From Miscanthus floridulus (lineage: Eukaryota; Streptophyta; Magnoliopsida; Poales; Poaceae), in contig NC_089597.1 of NCBI RefSeq assembly GCF_019320115.1, positions 121,134,951-121,198,950 of the forward strand: 64,000 nt of DNA, in the 5' to 3' direction. The notes under the pieces were generated by a model. The model made no database searches, had not been told where the DNA came from, and worked only from the letters and a program-made list of their open reading frames with translations. Below, in pieces: positions 35,365-45,693 of this stretch. The stretch's first letter is position 1; each line of letters starts with the position of its first letter. The translations under genes and the position numbers were made by a program.

Positions 35365-35464
35365 GGCCCCGTTCGCTTCGCTGAAAAAACGAGCTGAAAC
35401 AAACACTGTTCCAGCTGAAAAGACAAGCCGAAAAGTACGGATTATAAGACAAGCGAACAGGGTC
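35365..35464. mobile_element. MITE, GGCCCCGTTCGC family
   Basis: About 100 bp with terminal inverted repeats GGCCCCGTTCGCTTCG / AAGCGAACAGGGTC, flanked by ATT on both sides. Related copies are at 45596-45693 and 52041-52138. The interior contains GCTGAAAAGACAAGC and GGATTATAAGACAAGC. Confidence 0.7.
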
Positions 35465-35739
35465 ATTGCGGCTCACCGCGCCGTCCGTCCGTCCCAAGCC
35501 GCCTAGCGGTGGTGCCCCCATCCTGTGTCGAGCTGCGACACGTCTACCGTCGCATCGTGCTCCATCCCCCGCCGCGCCCACTCCGCCTCGTCGCGCCGTG
35601 TAGGAGGTCGTGGCCACTGTCGACGTCGGCACTACCGCGACACTCGACCTCAGCTCGTGACATCACGAGATCCGGAGTGGCCAGACCCGGAGCAGGCTTC
35701 TCCGACTGCACCTCGCGCTCCCCTCCTTTCTCAGATGCT

Positions 35740-36120
35740 GCAGGCGTATGTTTCAAGTGTTTCATATGCATGTTGCAAGTGTTTCATGTGGATGTTGCAA
35801 AAGTAGATCAGGATATTGCATATGTAGCAAACATCTATTCCAAATGTTTCAGCTATTTTTAGACGGATGTAGCACGTGTTTTTATCTACGTGTTACATAT
35901 GTTTTCACACTTATGTTGCAAGTGTCTCATCCGCATGTTGCATGTGTTTTCACGCATATGTTGCAAGTGTTTCATCTAGATGTTGCATATGTTTTGCAAT
36001 GGCTACGCACGTGTTTCCCTCGTGTTTCAGACGTATGTTGCAAGTGTTTCAACTGTTTGGGACGTATGTTGCAAATGTTTTTCTTTGGATGTTGCAAAAG
36101 TAGATATGTTGTTGCACATG
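35740..36120 (+). repeat. Degenerate ~22-bp tandem repeat (ATGTTGCAAGTGTTTCAT)
   Basis: At least nine copies of ATGTTGCA followed by AGTGTTTCA or a variant lie in this stretch. Neighbouring copies at ~35913, 35935, 35958 and 35980 are 22-23 bases apart. The open frames across it (repeated MLQVFH / VASVS) are a by-product of the repeat. Similar tracts occur in grass DNA transposons; the element boundaries are not visible to me. Confidence 0.7.
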
Positions 36121-38222
36121 TTGCAGTGGACCCATCTGCAGCAGCAACAGCTTATAGCTGCTGGGCCTGCCTGCATGTGCGTGGGTGTGGAGGGGGCGCG
36201 AGGGGTAGGTGTGAGGAACCGTGCGGGCGCAGATCGAGAGTTCGAGACGGAGCAGACGTGGGACACGGAGCGGCGCAGGACCCCACATGAAGCATGGGTG
36301 TGCGCGCGGATGTCCAGACGCTAACCAGACGTCTGAGCGCTAGCCTTTCCTAAACATAAAGCCAAATTTAGGGGTTGGATAAAGATGCCCTTAATATTTG
36401 TGATTACTATAAGTGCATCTCTAATAGTTGCCAAAACTCACTTCTAATCTTGATTTTTTTTTCTAAGATCGAAAACAACTACCCTGCAACAACCAAACTC
36501 TCAATCTTGGAAAATTGACCAAAATCGTGCGGAAATATCTCTCTGGGCCAATGTGGAGGTGGAAGGTCGTTTGTCGACCTGATCCAAACAACCGTATTAT
36601 TTTAGGTCTACCATTAGCGATGACAGTGGACATGTAATAATCAATCAGCGCGCTGACAAGCCCCGAAACCATTGATTCATTGAATGAAACCAGGTACCTT
36701 GGCAACGGCTGGGCCCCGCGCGAAGCGGATAAGATCGGGCAGCGCGACACGCGACACGCGACGGTCCATCGTCATCCTGGGGCGACCTCTACTGAGCTGA
36801 GCTCTCCACGACGAGACGTGACCCGGGCGGACCGCAACGAGACGGAGGCGGAGACGGCCGCTACCTCCTCCTGTCCCGGCCGGCCGGCCGGCTATCCGCA
36901 AGCTTATCCTACCATCGCACGCTTTGGGCAGCCTTGTCTCCCCGTCCGTCAGTCCCTGTCTCTCTTTCTCTGGTAGTACTACTAGAACACGTCTAGTACA
37001 CCTACACCGCTACACGCCACCGCTAGCAGGCCAGGGGCACAGGCAGTGTCGCAGTGAGGCAGATGAGCCTTTGGTCGTCCTGGCAGCATTTGTTACTGCT
37101 TATTTTATTTATTATGTTACCAGCACAGGATTGTTTACATACATACAGTAAACACGGCAACATTAATTCAAGTTTATTTACAGCTTTAATTTATTCCCGG
37201 ATTATGCGGCGAATGAAACTGTTAGAACAGATAAGTAAAATAAAAAAGAAGTTTCTTCCAAAAAAAAGGTCCGAAGAAGGATATTAAGGTACAAATTGCA
37301 TGCTTGCACTTCATCGATATCCTGCTCTTTGGCAAAAGGCGTCATCAACCTACTGTCCTACTGCACTGCAGGTCTGCAGCACACAACAAGGTGGTGGTTA
37401 GGCTATCTCCAACGACACGTTCTTTGGGTAGCGCTATAGTTAAAAGGTTTAATATATATTCGACATCTTCTCCAACAACAAGACCTAAAAGAGAATTCTT
37501 TCTGCAAATAGGTTTCCAGGAAAGAGGATGCCCATATTTGAATTGTGCCTCTCAAATAACCCAAAATAGATTTTCTGTATAGGTACTCTGTTAAAAGCTG
37601 ATTTTAGATTTCTTTGCGAGCCATTTTAAGTTTAGGTGCCCGAGTTCGGAAACGGTCTTACGATTGGCGAGAGTGAGTAGAGTAGAAAACATTCCATAAT
37701 CCATGCATGCCATCAGAGCATATATATCCAAAATGCACTAGAATAAATATGCTCCTACTATCATATAAGAGTATCAAACAAATGAACAGATCGTGATGAA
37801 ACTTTCAATAAATTAGTGCTTCATCTGCACGCCTTGTGATCTTCAAAAAAAGGTTAGCTCTTGTTGTTGGCTGAGCCTTGAGCCCCCCTGACTGAGGTAC
37901 CTAGCAAGCTCTCTTGCTTTCTAATGGCCATCGCAGCATGAGCAGCTGCTATGTGATCTGGTGCTCAGGTCAATGCATGCGATGCACATCAAGCTACGAT
38001 GGAGTGTGTGATTGCTAGCTAAAAGAAGAAATATGTATATATATCATGCATGCTTGGTTGGTTGATGCTGATGAATATGAAATGGGATCCCAGTGCAAAC
38101 TATTACTACAAAGGAGGAGGATCCATGGTGCGTTTCATTTCATCCGTCTTGCTTGCTGTGTACAGTAGTCGTACTCCTTGATCTGTATGTACCCGGCGCC
38201 CCGGCGGCCGGCCCGTTCTTCA
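36121..38222. other. Intergenic, no gene recognised
   Basis: 36150-36310 is GC-rich with no domain. 36400-36480 and 37395-37560 contain ATCTC(T/C)AA motifs (ATCTCTAATAG, ATCTCCAACGA, TCTCCAACAAC) seen in common grass MITEs, but I cannot place ends. 36700-37000 is a GC-rich stretch of short overlapping open frames. The part before 38222 is the 3' side of the OXS3-like gene. Confidence 0.4.
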
Positions 38223-38993
38223 TCAGCCACTGCGGCCGCCGTCGTTGCCGGTGCTGCCGTCCGTGGTGGGCGGCAGGAAGAAGGGCGGCAGCGCGCTGAG
38301 CGAGGTGGACGCGACCCTCCGGATGGAGCAGCACCGCAGCACCCGGCGCCGCTTGTTGAACGGGTTCTCGGGCTTGGCCAGGTCCCGCGCGCTGGTCACC
38401 GCCGACGCCGCGTCCTGCAGGTTCGCGAACGACCGCGACTTGCCGGAGAAGAAGTTGGACAGGCCCCTCCTGCACATCACATCTGTGTCGTCAGAACGAT
38501 CGATCGATGGAACCGTACCGGTGGAGTGGAGGAGGAAGAAGGCGCATGCGTGCGTGTGTGCGAATGATCGGTGACGACGGCGCGATGCCATGCGTGCTTA
38601 CTTGATGGGGAGCGCGTCGTCGAGGGCGTCCATGTCCATGGACGCGAGCGCGCCGCCCTTTCTCCCCGCCGCTGTCGACGTCCCGCCGCTGTTCACCTCC
38701 TCCCCATCCTCCTCCTCGTCGTCGGACACCGCGCCGATGGACGACCTCTCCGCGTCCGCGTCCGCCTCTTCCTCCACCGTCTCCAGCACGAACAGCCCGG
38801 CTGCACGCCGCGGCGCCGCCGCGACGCGGTCGCTACCCCGCAACCCAGCCGGCGCCTCCGCCTCCTGGTCCTGGACCACGCCCACGTCCTTCCTCTTCCT
38901 CGCCCCGCCGCCGCCACATAGCGGCTGCCCGTGCCCGTAAGCCCCCGCCGCCGCCGCCGCGGCGCCGGGCCCCACGGCCGCCACAACGGACAT
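38223..38993 (-). CDS. OXS3-like (OXIDATIVE STRESS 3) nuclear protein
   Basis: Two exons on the minus strand, 38993-38602 and 38469-38223, joined in phase 2, give 212 residues. The Ala/Gly-rich N-terminus contains KRK (about residues 32-36) and an acidic serine stretch (SDDEEEDGEE, ~92-101). The hallmark OXS3 region spans the splice: LPIKRGLSNFFSGKSRSF followed by ANLQDAASAV, then NPFNKRRR. OXS3 proteins of Arabidopsis are nuclear, chromatin-associated factors tied to tolerance of cadmium and oxidative stress. ATG 38993 is the first ATG in this frame; the frame extends upstream only through non-ATG codons. No lesion is visible. Confidence 0.87.
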
Positions 38994-39154
38994 CGCGTCC
39001 GGCCGCCGTCGCCGCCGCAACCAACGGTACTGCTCTCATCAATGGCTCAGACGGCCATGGTCACCGCACCGATCAACGCAAGATCGAATATTTGTATATA
39101 AATATAACTTGTCCCGGGATAGAGAAAGAGAGAAGAGACGCTGCCGTCTGGCGA

Positions 39155-39247
39155 TGCCGGAAAGAGAGAGAGAGAGAGAGAGGCCGGGAGAACGGGGGAG
39201 GAGGAGAAAGGGAAGGAGAAGAGGCGCGAGGTGCGGGGGTGTTTATA
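39155..39247 (-). promoter_or_regulatory. Putative promoter and CT-rich leader of the OXS3-like gene
   Basis: On the minus strand a TATA box (TATAAA, complement of 39242-39247) lies ~250 bp upstream of the ATG. It is followed by a (CT)n tract (GAGAGA on plus, ~39165-39182), typical of plant 5' leaders. The positions are consistent, but no transcript start is known. Confidence 0.5.
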
Positions 39248-39720
39248 GATAGCTAGGAGTAGGTAGCTTCGCAGGCTGGGCAGCAAGAGGCGAGGCCGGC
39301 AGCGCAGGCAAGAAGAGGGCCGGAGGAGACGACGTGGGGGGCGCCGCGAGGGCGACGGGCGCACCGGACACACACAGCAGGATGTGGAACGCGCGCGCAT
39401 GCACACCACGCACGCCGCACCGGCCGGGACCATGCACAGCACAGGCACGTTTCAGTTTCTTCTTGCAAATTCAAATTGCAGTTGCATTTGCATTTGCGGA
39501 TTTGCCTAGCCTAGTTAGCAAGGATTTGTTTCTCGGATCGGATCGATCGGAGAGGTCCCCTGCGGCGGTCCTGCTGCATCATCAGCCTCATCTTGTTATC
39601 ATCGTCTGCATGCAACTGCAATAATAATCACGTACACACAATAATGCTTATCTTATCTGACGGGAGATTAATTGCTGCTATAACTATAATAGAGACTGCG
39701 TACGTTGTTTGGTCATATAC

Positions 39721-39840
39721 AGGCTGTTCGCTTGTTGGTTTCAGCCAGCCCAAACCAGCCAGCCAATAGTATTTTTCTCTCAAAAAAACCAGCACCAGCC
39801 AGCCCAAACCAGCACCAGCCCCAACCAGCGAACAAGCCCA
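39721..39840. mobile_element. MITE with CTGTTCGCTTGTTGG / CCAGCGAACAAGCC ends
   Basis: 120 bp with inverted termini (GGCTGTTCGCTTGTTGG and CCAACCAGCGAACAAGCC) and an interior of repeated CAGCC(C)A motifs. A known type of grass MITE by appearance; no target duplication is evident. Confidence 0.6.
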
Positions 39841-40639
39841 TAATCAATATTTTTTTTGTTTGAATTGCAATAGTCAAGGATAATAAGAATAAATGTTTTC
39901 CTAAAATCTGTGTATAGTGAAACTTCAGCTCCCGACAGAACTATTATTATCTTCAGACTACAGATCCTCTTATGTACATATCCCTATGGGAAATCCTGCT
40001 TTAATTTTTAATTTCACTAAATATCTTGATGAATAAAAAGAAGAAGAAATTTGCTCTGATTATAGCCTGACCGTCTTCTTGCCCATGATCATTGATCGTG
40101 TTCTGTTAGTCTACTCTTACGGCCGCGCGCTAATTTCCATGCTTCTTCCTTTTCAGTGACGGGGAATTTCATGCGGATTTGGTGGTAAGTCACGCTTGAT
40201 TCGGACCAGGGCCGGCAAGATGAGCAAGACGTAATACGTTTCTTTAAGCTGATTTGATTCTCACGCTTTCTTTTCGAAAAGCCAGCAACATGCATCTTTA
40301 CGGATGCATGTGAAGAGAAGAAATTCTTGTTTCTCAATTCGCGCCTCCTGTAACGATGTATATGTGCAACTGCAAGTGGGTGTGAGAGTGTCCTCATCTT
40401 CCAGCCAACTTGGTTCTCCTAGCGGATTTTACCGACACATGAATCCTGGAGGAAACATAAACAACCTCGGCTTGCCCTTATGGTAATTATTCCTGTCGTT
40501 TTCGTGATCTTCGTGGATAGGTGACACGCCCGTATTCAGGATTTTCCCTGCCACGGCTAGCCGGCCGACGGGTTGCCAGGTAGGACGTTACGGCGGTTCG
40601 TTGTCAAAAAAAAAAAGTTAAACACCATGTTCACCACTT

Positions 40640-40815
40640 GATCGTTTCTGTGACTTATAAGTCGGCTGATGCTATTTTGTTGTGAGAAAAAAAAATATTA
40701 TATAATAGCTGATAAACATGGCTGATACGAGGGTGAAAATGTCTAAACCTCTGGTAGACGAAGCCTGAATTCTGTGTGGTTCAGACTGCAGTCATGCGTG
40801 TCCTCAAATGCTATC
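40640..40815 (-). repeat. Right arm of the distant inverted repeat
   Basis: Reverse complement of 34881-35085, with near-perfect matching over ~40736-40815 (AATGTCTAAACCTCTGGTAG onward) and a weaker match over the MITE-like part (GCTATTTTGTTGTGAGAAAA). Confidence 0.75.
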
Positions 40816-41571
40816 CTGGGGACAAATCAAGTGATTTGCAGAGTCATCGTATCATTCGTCCATCGTAGCTTAATTAGTCGGCTGCTGATCACTTGACCAG
40901 TTCATCTTTCTTTAGCAGTAAAATGTGTCCATCAGTCAACAGGCTCTTGTACTTCAGAAAATTATATATATGAACGTACGTGGCGTCCTGAAACGTTATC
41001 TTATCGCTAACGTCTCTGACTCTGGGTGTGCGTCCAAGAAGCATTAGTTGGATGAAGCTTGGAACTTTGCGAGGGAAGATCATCTCGGCCCTGCAAACAC
41101 CTATCCTACTAAATGGTCTCCTTTTTTTTTCTTCCTTTTTTCTTTTGAAAGATCCAGATTGAATATTGGTAGTATGTAAGAAGACGAGAGTTTTGTGTAA
41201 GGCGCCTACGACCTAATCACCTAATCCTAGTCGGGTCTCTTTTCTTCTACCGCGTGCGTATCTTTCATGAGATCCCATCAACGAGGCCTTATCCTGACGG
41301 CGAAGAGATTAGTGTTGATTTGAGCTTATTATTATAGACTATACTTGCACTTTAGTCATGTAAAAGAATGGCTGGGTGAAGACTTTTTCTTCTTGGTCAG
41401 TCAGTCAGTGACCAAGTCCAGTCATGTAGGCTGCATGCCTTGCAAGGTGGTACTCCGTATTTAGAGTACTAGAAAATCCAGAGTGCAGAGGAGAGTTGCC
41501 CTGTGGCCTTTGCAGTTTTCAGGACTCTGAATTCTGAACGGAAGTATATATATACTGTGCGTTCAAACTTA

Positions 41572-41750
41572 GGGGTGTTTGGTTTGGGCTGCTAAATTTT
41601 AGTCTGTCCTAAATGGTTTAGTCCCATTTAGTCACTCCAGAGTTGCTAGAGAGGATTAAAGCCCTTTTAGTCACATTTAGTCATAGTGTTTGGTAACAAA
41701 GTGACTAAATATGGCTAGATTTAGGAGCTGCTAGGTGAACCAAACACCCC
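41572..41750. mobile_element. MITE with GGGGTGTTTGGTT ends
   Basis: A 179-bp element with termini GGGGTGTTTGGTTTGG and GTGAACCAAACACCCC and an interior of repeated TTTAGTC/GACTAAA motifs, typical of hAT-type grass MITEs. I could not define the target duplication. Confidence 0.7.
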
Positions 41751-43465
41751 CCTAACGTGCTTCGGTCTGACATCTCTTTGTTTAACACTTTAACCAAACC
41801 CTGTCTGTCTCATCCGTTTCTTGCACTGCATAACTACTTAGTTGTATGCATGCATGTATGTATTATCCAAGAAAGCGACCTTCTAATCACAGATCATGTA
41901 TCCCAAGATCCTCCTATGACAAAGCATTACACAAGTCAAAAGAAGGATGTCAGGTCAGCGGTCAGCCCATCATCTATCCAGCTACTATGCTGCTCAGATT
42001 CAGATAAGAAGGTCATTCCAGCAGGTACTCTCTCCGAATTGCGTTTTTTTTTCCCTCGACAGAGGGTGTAGACTGCAGAGTAGATGTACCCTGAAGTTCC
42101 CCCCACCTTCTGCCTTCTATCGTCACGCCACCTGCTGATAATACAAGTGATAGACCCAAGATCCACGGCAAAGCTACGAACAGTTTTGCTGCTGCTGCTT
42201 TATCCCAAGTTCCAAAGCAACCGAGTACTGTCGGGCCATGCGATGCCGATGCGCGACGGCGCCGCAACCCTTTTTGGAACAGGAATCTACTGTTGCAGTG
42301 CTGCATCTCGCACTCCTGTTATTCTCTTCTTATCCGGCCCGGCCGGTCTGAATTCTTCCTTCCTCCTCCTTCTCTTGTTCTTGTTCTTTTTCTCTTTTAT
42401 CTTGATGAAAAAAAAGAAAGAACCGGTGTGAATTCTGAAAACCTTAGCCAGTTAGCCGGTTAGCCCCCGCGTATTCTCTTCTCCTTTTTCATCTCTTTTT
42501 TTTTCCTAGAAGTAGAAGGTGTACACGTGCACCACACGGAGCTTTCAGCATGCATGTAGCTTATCAGTTAGCACCACAATTATGGACGGGTACTTGGATA
42601 GATGCAATGATGCGTAACTAGATAGATAGATAGAGAGAGAGAGGGACACACACTGTCCGCAGTGCGTGCATGCAATGCATCCTGGACTGCACGGATGACT
42701 CTTGTTCGGTGCAGAAAGCTACGAGGGCAAAGTTCCGGCAGTGTGTGAGTTTCTCTCGCTTGTAGGCCTGCTCGCGTGCATATATATACTATAAAGAGCG
42801 AAGGGATTAGAAATATATTATTACTAGAAAATCTTTCAACCTATCTTAATTGACGGGTGGACCCACGAGAACGGGTGACGAATTGATATTTCCTCTGTAA
42901 ACAACTCTTGTATCATGTGCTTTAGAACTGGTGCCAGATCTATGGTAAAATGTACTGTTATTTCTGCTCCATTTTAAATGGTTCATTGACACCAATTTTA
43001 ATTTTAATTGAAATGGCTTTGTTTTAGTTGTTTCATTTATTAGTGCATGTACTGAATAATTTAACTGGTTTCAACACAAATGCACTCGAACATGGGTACA
43101 TTTAAGGACATACTCGAAGAATGGAGCTTGTTTCCATCGAATTTCTGCATAATTTTTGTGACAAAATATTTGTAGAATATCCATAGAACTATGACCTCTG
43201 AATTATCTTAAAAATCATTGTTGCGAATATTGTCATTTGCATAGTAAGATGAAATTAATCATTCATTGTGGCTCTGGAAAATACTAAGATTTACGTGGTA
43301 ATTACATAGGATACATTTCACCCTTACAAATCCTTTTATACCGACACGTGCATGTCGCACGTGCATTTCCACTAGTGTTAATAATATATATATAATTAAA
43401 TCGGTGAGCTGAAGGTCGCTAAGAGCCCGATTTCGATGAAAAGTGCGAAAAGTACAGTCCTGCCC
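41751..43465. other. Intergenic, no gene recognised
   Basis: Short overlapping frames at 41757-42431 have no domain. The stretch around 43343-43390 (CACGTGCATGTCGCACGTGC) is a short palindromic sequence. Otherwise nothing was identified. Confidence 0.4.

Positions 43466-43534
<69 letters not shown>
43466..43534. repeat. (TG)n(TA)n microsatellite
   Basis: A short TG run is followed by about 29 TA dinucleotides. Confidence 0.95.
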
Positions 43535-43535
<1 letters not shown>

Positions 43536-43795
43536 CTACTATCCTATAGCTGGCTACAGAATAACTTATTCTGTAGCCACTTTGAGTTATGATAATTACT
43601 ATGTTAATTTATGAGATTATAGTAACTCCTTACTAAGTTGTTTAATATAATGTTATGGTAAATATCCCCATGTGTTATAGTAACCCAACTATCGTAAATA
43701 TGTATTGACATTATGGTAAATTAGTATATAAAATTATAGTAAACGGAGGTGGCTACAGAATAACTTATTTTATAGCCAGCTATTGAATAGCCTCT

Positions 43796-43798
<3 letters not shown>
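43535..43798. mobile_element. MITE embedded in TA repeats
   Basis: Terminal inverted repeats centre on TATAGCTGGCTACAGAATAA (~43545) and AATAACTTATTTTATAGCC with CAGCTAT (~43757-43783). The interior is AT-rich with repeated TTATGGTAAAT/TTATAGTAA words. TA repeats flank both ends, as if it had inserted into one microsatellite. Confidence 0.65.
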
Positions 43799-43880
<82 letters not shown>

Positions 43881-43921
43881 TATATATATAGATAGATAGA
43901 TAGACACACACAACACACACA
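43799..43921. repeat. (TA)n(GATA)n(CA)n microsatellite
   Basis: About 40 TA units followed by GATA and CA repeats. Long YI-repeat reading frames on the minus strand are artefacts of this tract. Confidence 0.95.
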
Positions 43922-44034
43922 CGGCTGTCGCTACTGCCCCTCGATCGGACACACGACACAGCGATAGTGTGCGACACCTCTATGATCCTCCAGTCCATCC
44001 GCGCGCTCTGTCGTCTCTCTCCCGAGTTGCCGGT

Positions 44035-44268
44035 ATGGCGAACCCCGCGGCGGCAGTCGACCGGCACATGCCCGCCGGCTTGCCCCGACACGCCATCGAG
44101 CTCGCCAACCGGCGCCGTGCTGCTGCTCGTCGCCACCGAATCCGCACCCAGCTGATCGCCAACTTCGGCGTCTTCCTCGTGTCCACCGCCTGGTCCATCG
44201 TCGTCTACCACCACTACGTAAAAAATTGTCATCACAAACACGCGTTCAGCGTGATAACGCATATGTAG
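44035..44268 (+). CDS. Truncated N-terminal exon of an unknown membrane protein
   Basis: From ATG 44035 the frame encodes an Ala/Arg-rich segment (MANPAAAVDRHMPAGLPRHA, then RRRAAARRHRIRT) and one hydrophobic helix (LIANFGVFLVSTAWSIVVY). GC content and codon bias are gene-like up to CACTAC at 44212; the last ~19 codons run into AT-rich sequence. Two readings are possible: a splice donor at CAC|GTAAAA (44218) with the next exon lost or outside the window, or truncation by the CACTA element starting at 44212. I do not recognise the family. Confidence 0.4.
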   Translation: MANPAAAVDRHMPAGLPRHAIELANRRRAAARRHRIRTQLIANFGVFLVSTAWSIVVYHHYVKNCHHKHAFSVITHM

Positions 44269-44710
44269 CAAGATCTTATTACACTGTAACTAGAACATAC
44301 CACCGACGCACGTTTTAGGAGTTACATACAGACGTTTGTAGTTGACAAGCGTCTATGACAAGCTTGAAAAACGCGTCTGCAGTAAAACTTACCAGTGACG
44401 CCTTCAACGATGGCGTGTCTGAAGTAGGCCCTTTTACAGACGCGTATCAATCGTAAGCGTTTGCAGTATAAATCAACCTATAGACGCGCATTCGGGGCTA
44501 CGGGTCTATACTATTTAACCTACTACACAGATGTGTGCCAATCGAAGCGTCTGCAGTATGAATCAACCTACAGACGCGCATTGGGTCTGTACTATTTAAC
44601 CTTCTACAGCGTGTGTACAATCACCCATCTGCAGTAATAAAAGAGCTACAGATGAGCGTAAAGAGTCACGCGTCTGTTGCCTGCTCACGTCTGCAGTAAG
44701 GATCAAGCTA
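44212..44710 (-). mobile_element. Probable CACTA transposon end with subterminal repeats
   Basis: CACTACGTAAAAAATTG at 44212 resembles a CACTA terminus. Within the next 500 bp, CGTCTGCAGTA or close variants occur five times (~44371, 44456, 44549, 44626, 44690), interspersed with AGACGCG(T/C) words in both orientations. This is the architecture of CACTA subterminal transposase-binding repeats. A minus-strand fragment like the end of a CACTA-associated Ulp1 protease follows. The other terminus and a 3-bp target duplication are not seen, so the element is incomplete. Confidence 0.6.
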
Positions 44711-44960
44711 CAGGCTATAGACCACAGCTAGCACAGATCAAAATGACACCAATTAATTATACATCAGCATCTCACACAAATGACATTACACAGATCAAAT
44801 TCACTTAATAAGATCAAAAGTACACTGTGCTTTGCATCACACAGACATCACAGATCAAAGATTCACAGTATAAATATATAGCTCCAAAAATAAACTCACA
44901 CAAACAGCTAGACACCCAGCTCGAAACCCTTGTCAAGCAGCAGCATAGGACAATTCATCA

Positions 44961-45158
44961 TTATTGTTTATTTGGACAATGAAACTCGCCTTTTGGGTCG
45001 ATGATCTGCGACACGACGAACATGACGATCTTCTCTCCAATATCCTCCAAGTTGATTGGAGTGGTCAGCACTTCAAATTCCAGTAAAACACAGCAGTAGC
45101 CATAAGATGAAGCTGCATATATAAGCACAGAATCATTTGAAACAACTCGGAAAGATAC
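44961..45158 (-). pseudogene. Ulp1/CACTA protein C-terminal fragment, copy 1
   Basis: The minus strand encodes LEDIGEKIVMFVVSQIIDPK then GEFHCPNKQ and a stop. The ending (I..E.L..F....I.DPKGEFH) resembles the C terminus of the Ulp1-like cysteine protease often carried by grass CACTA elements; this is recognition by eye. In this copy the upstream frame differs from copies 2 and 3 by a two-base change near 45128. Confidence 0.45.
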
Positions 45159-45595
45159 CTGATCTAACTATACTATCCAGCAGCAGCGATTCATCAACAG
45201 CAAATAACATCACTACTTCTCAAGCAGTAAGTAGATAACATTTACTTAAACTAACATTTAATTTGCACCTCTGTTGTGGTAGTGGAAAATGTAGAATTCA
45301 CAAATTCTATATGAATCTCACTAGTATATAATAATATGCTCCTCTTTCCGCCGCCGCGCCGCTTGTCGTCAGCGTCGTCTGCGGCGCGGCGCCACTCGCC
45401 GCCGCTTGGAGGTTGCATGCATATTGCCGGCGGCTAGGTACAGCGGCGGGTTCGGGTCCAGGTGGATGCATGCGTGCAGGACGGATAACGAAGGTGCGTC
45501 GCTGCGTGCCGAGAGAGAACAGAAAAAGGGGGAACCCACGCTGCACAATATCTAGCGCTCGGGCCGCCGTCACGTCTTTGTGCTGGATGTACTAA

Positions 45596-45693
45596 GGCCC
45601 CGTTCGCTTCACTGAAAAAATAAACCGAAACACTCTATTCTTATTAAAAAAACAAGCTGAAAAGTATGGATTATAAGACAAGCGAACAGGACC
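45596..45693. mobile_element. GGCCCCGTTCGC MITE in copy 1
   Basis: 98 bp with ends GGCCCCGTTCGCTTC / AAGCGAACAGGACC. Present in copies 1 and 2; copy 3 has a short unrelated sequence (ACTACTAGAGAGTACG, ~58480) at the equivalent place. Confidence 0.7.

Larger units (their letters stand above)
39250..41571. other. Intergenic upstream of the OXS3-like gene
   Basis: No gene is supported. It contains a MITE at 39721-39840 and the right arm of the inverted repeat (40640-40815). The remainder is AT-rich unique-looking sequence with short chance frames. Confidence 0.45.

Noticed and set aside
43721..44271. Minus-strand frames with YIYIYI repeats
   Set aside because: Translations of the TA microsatellite.
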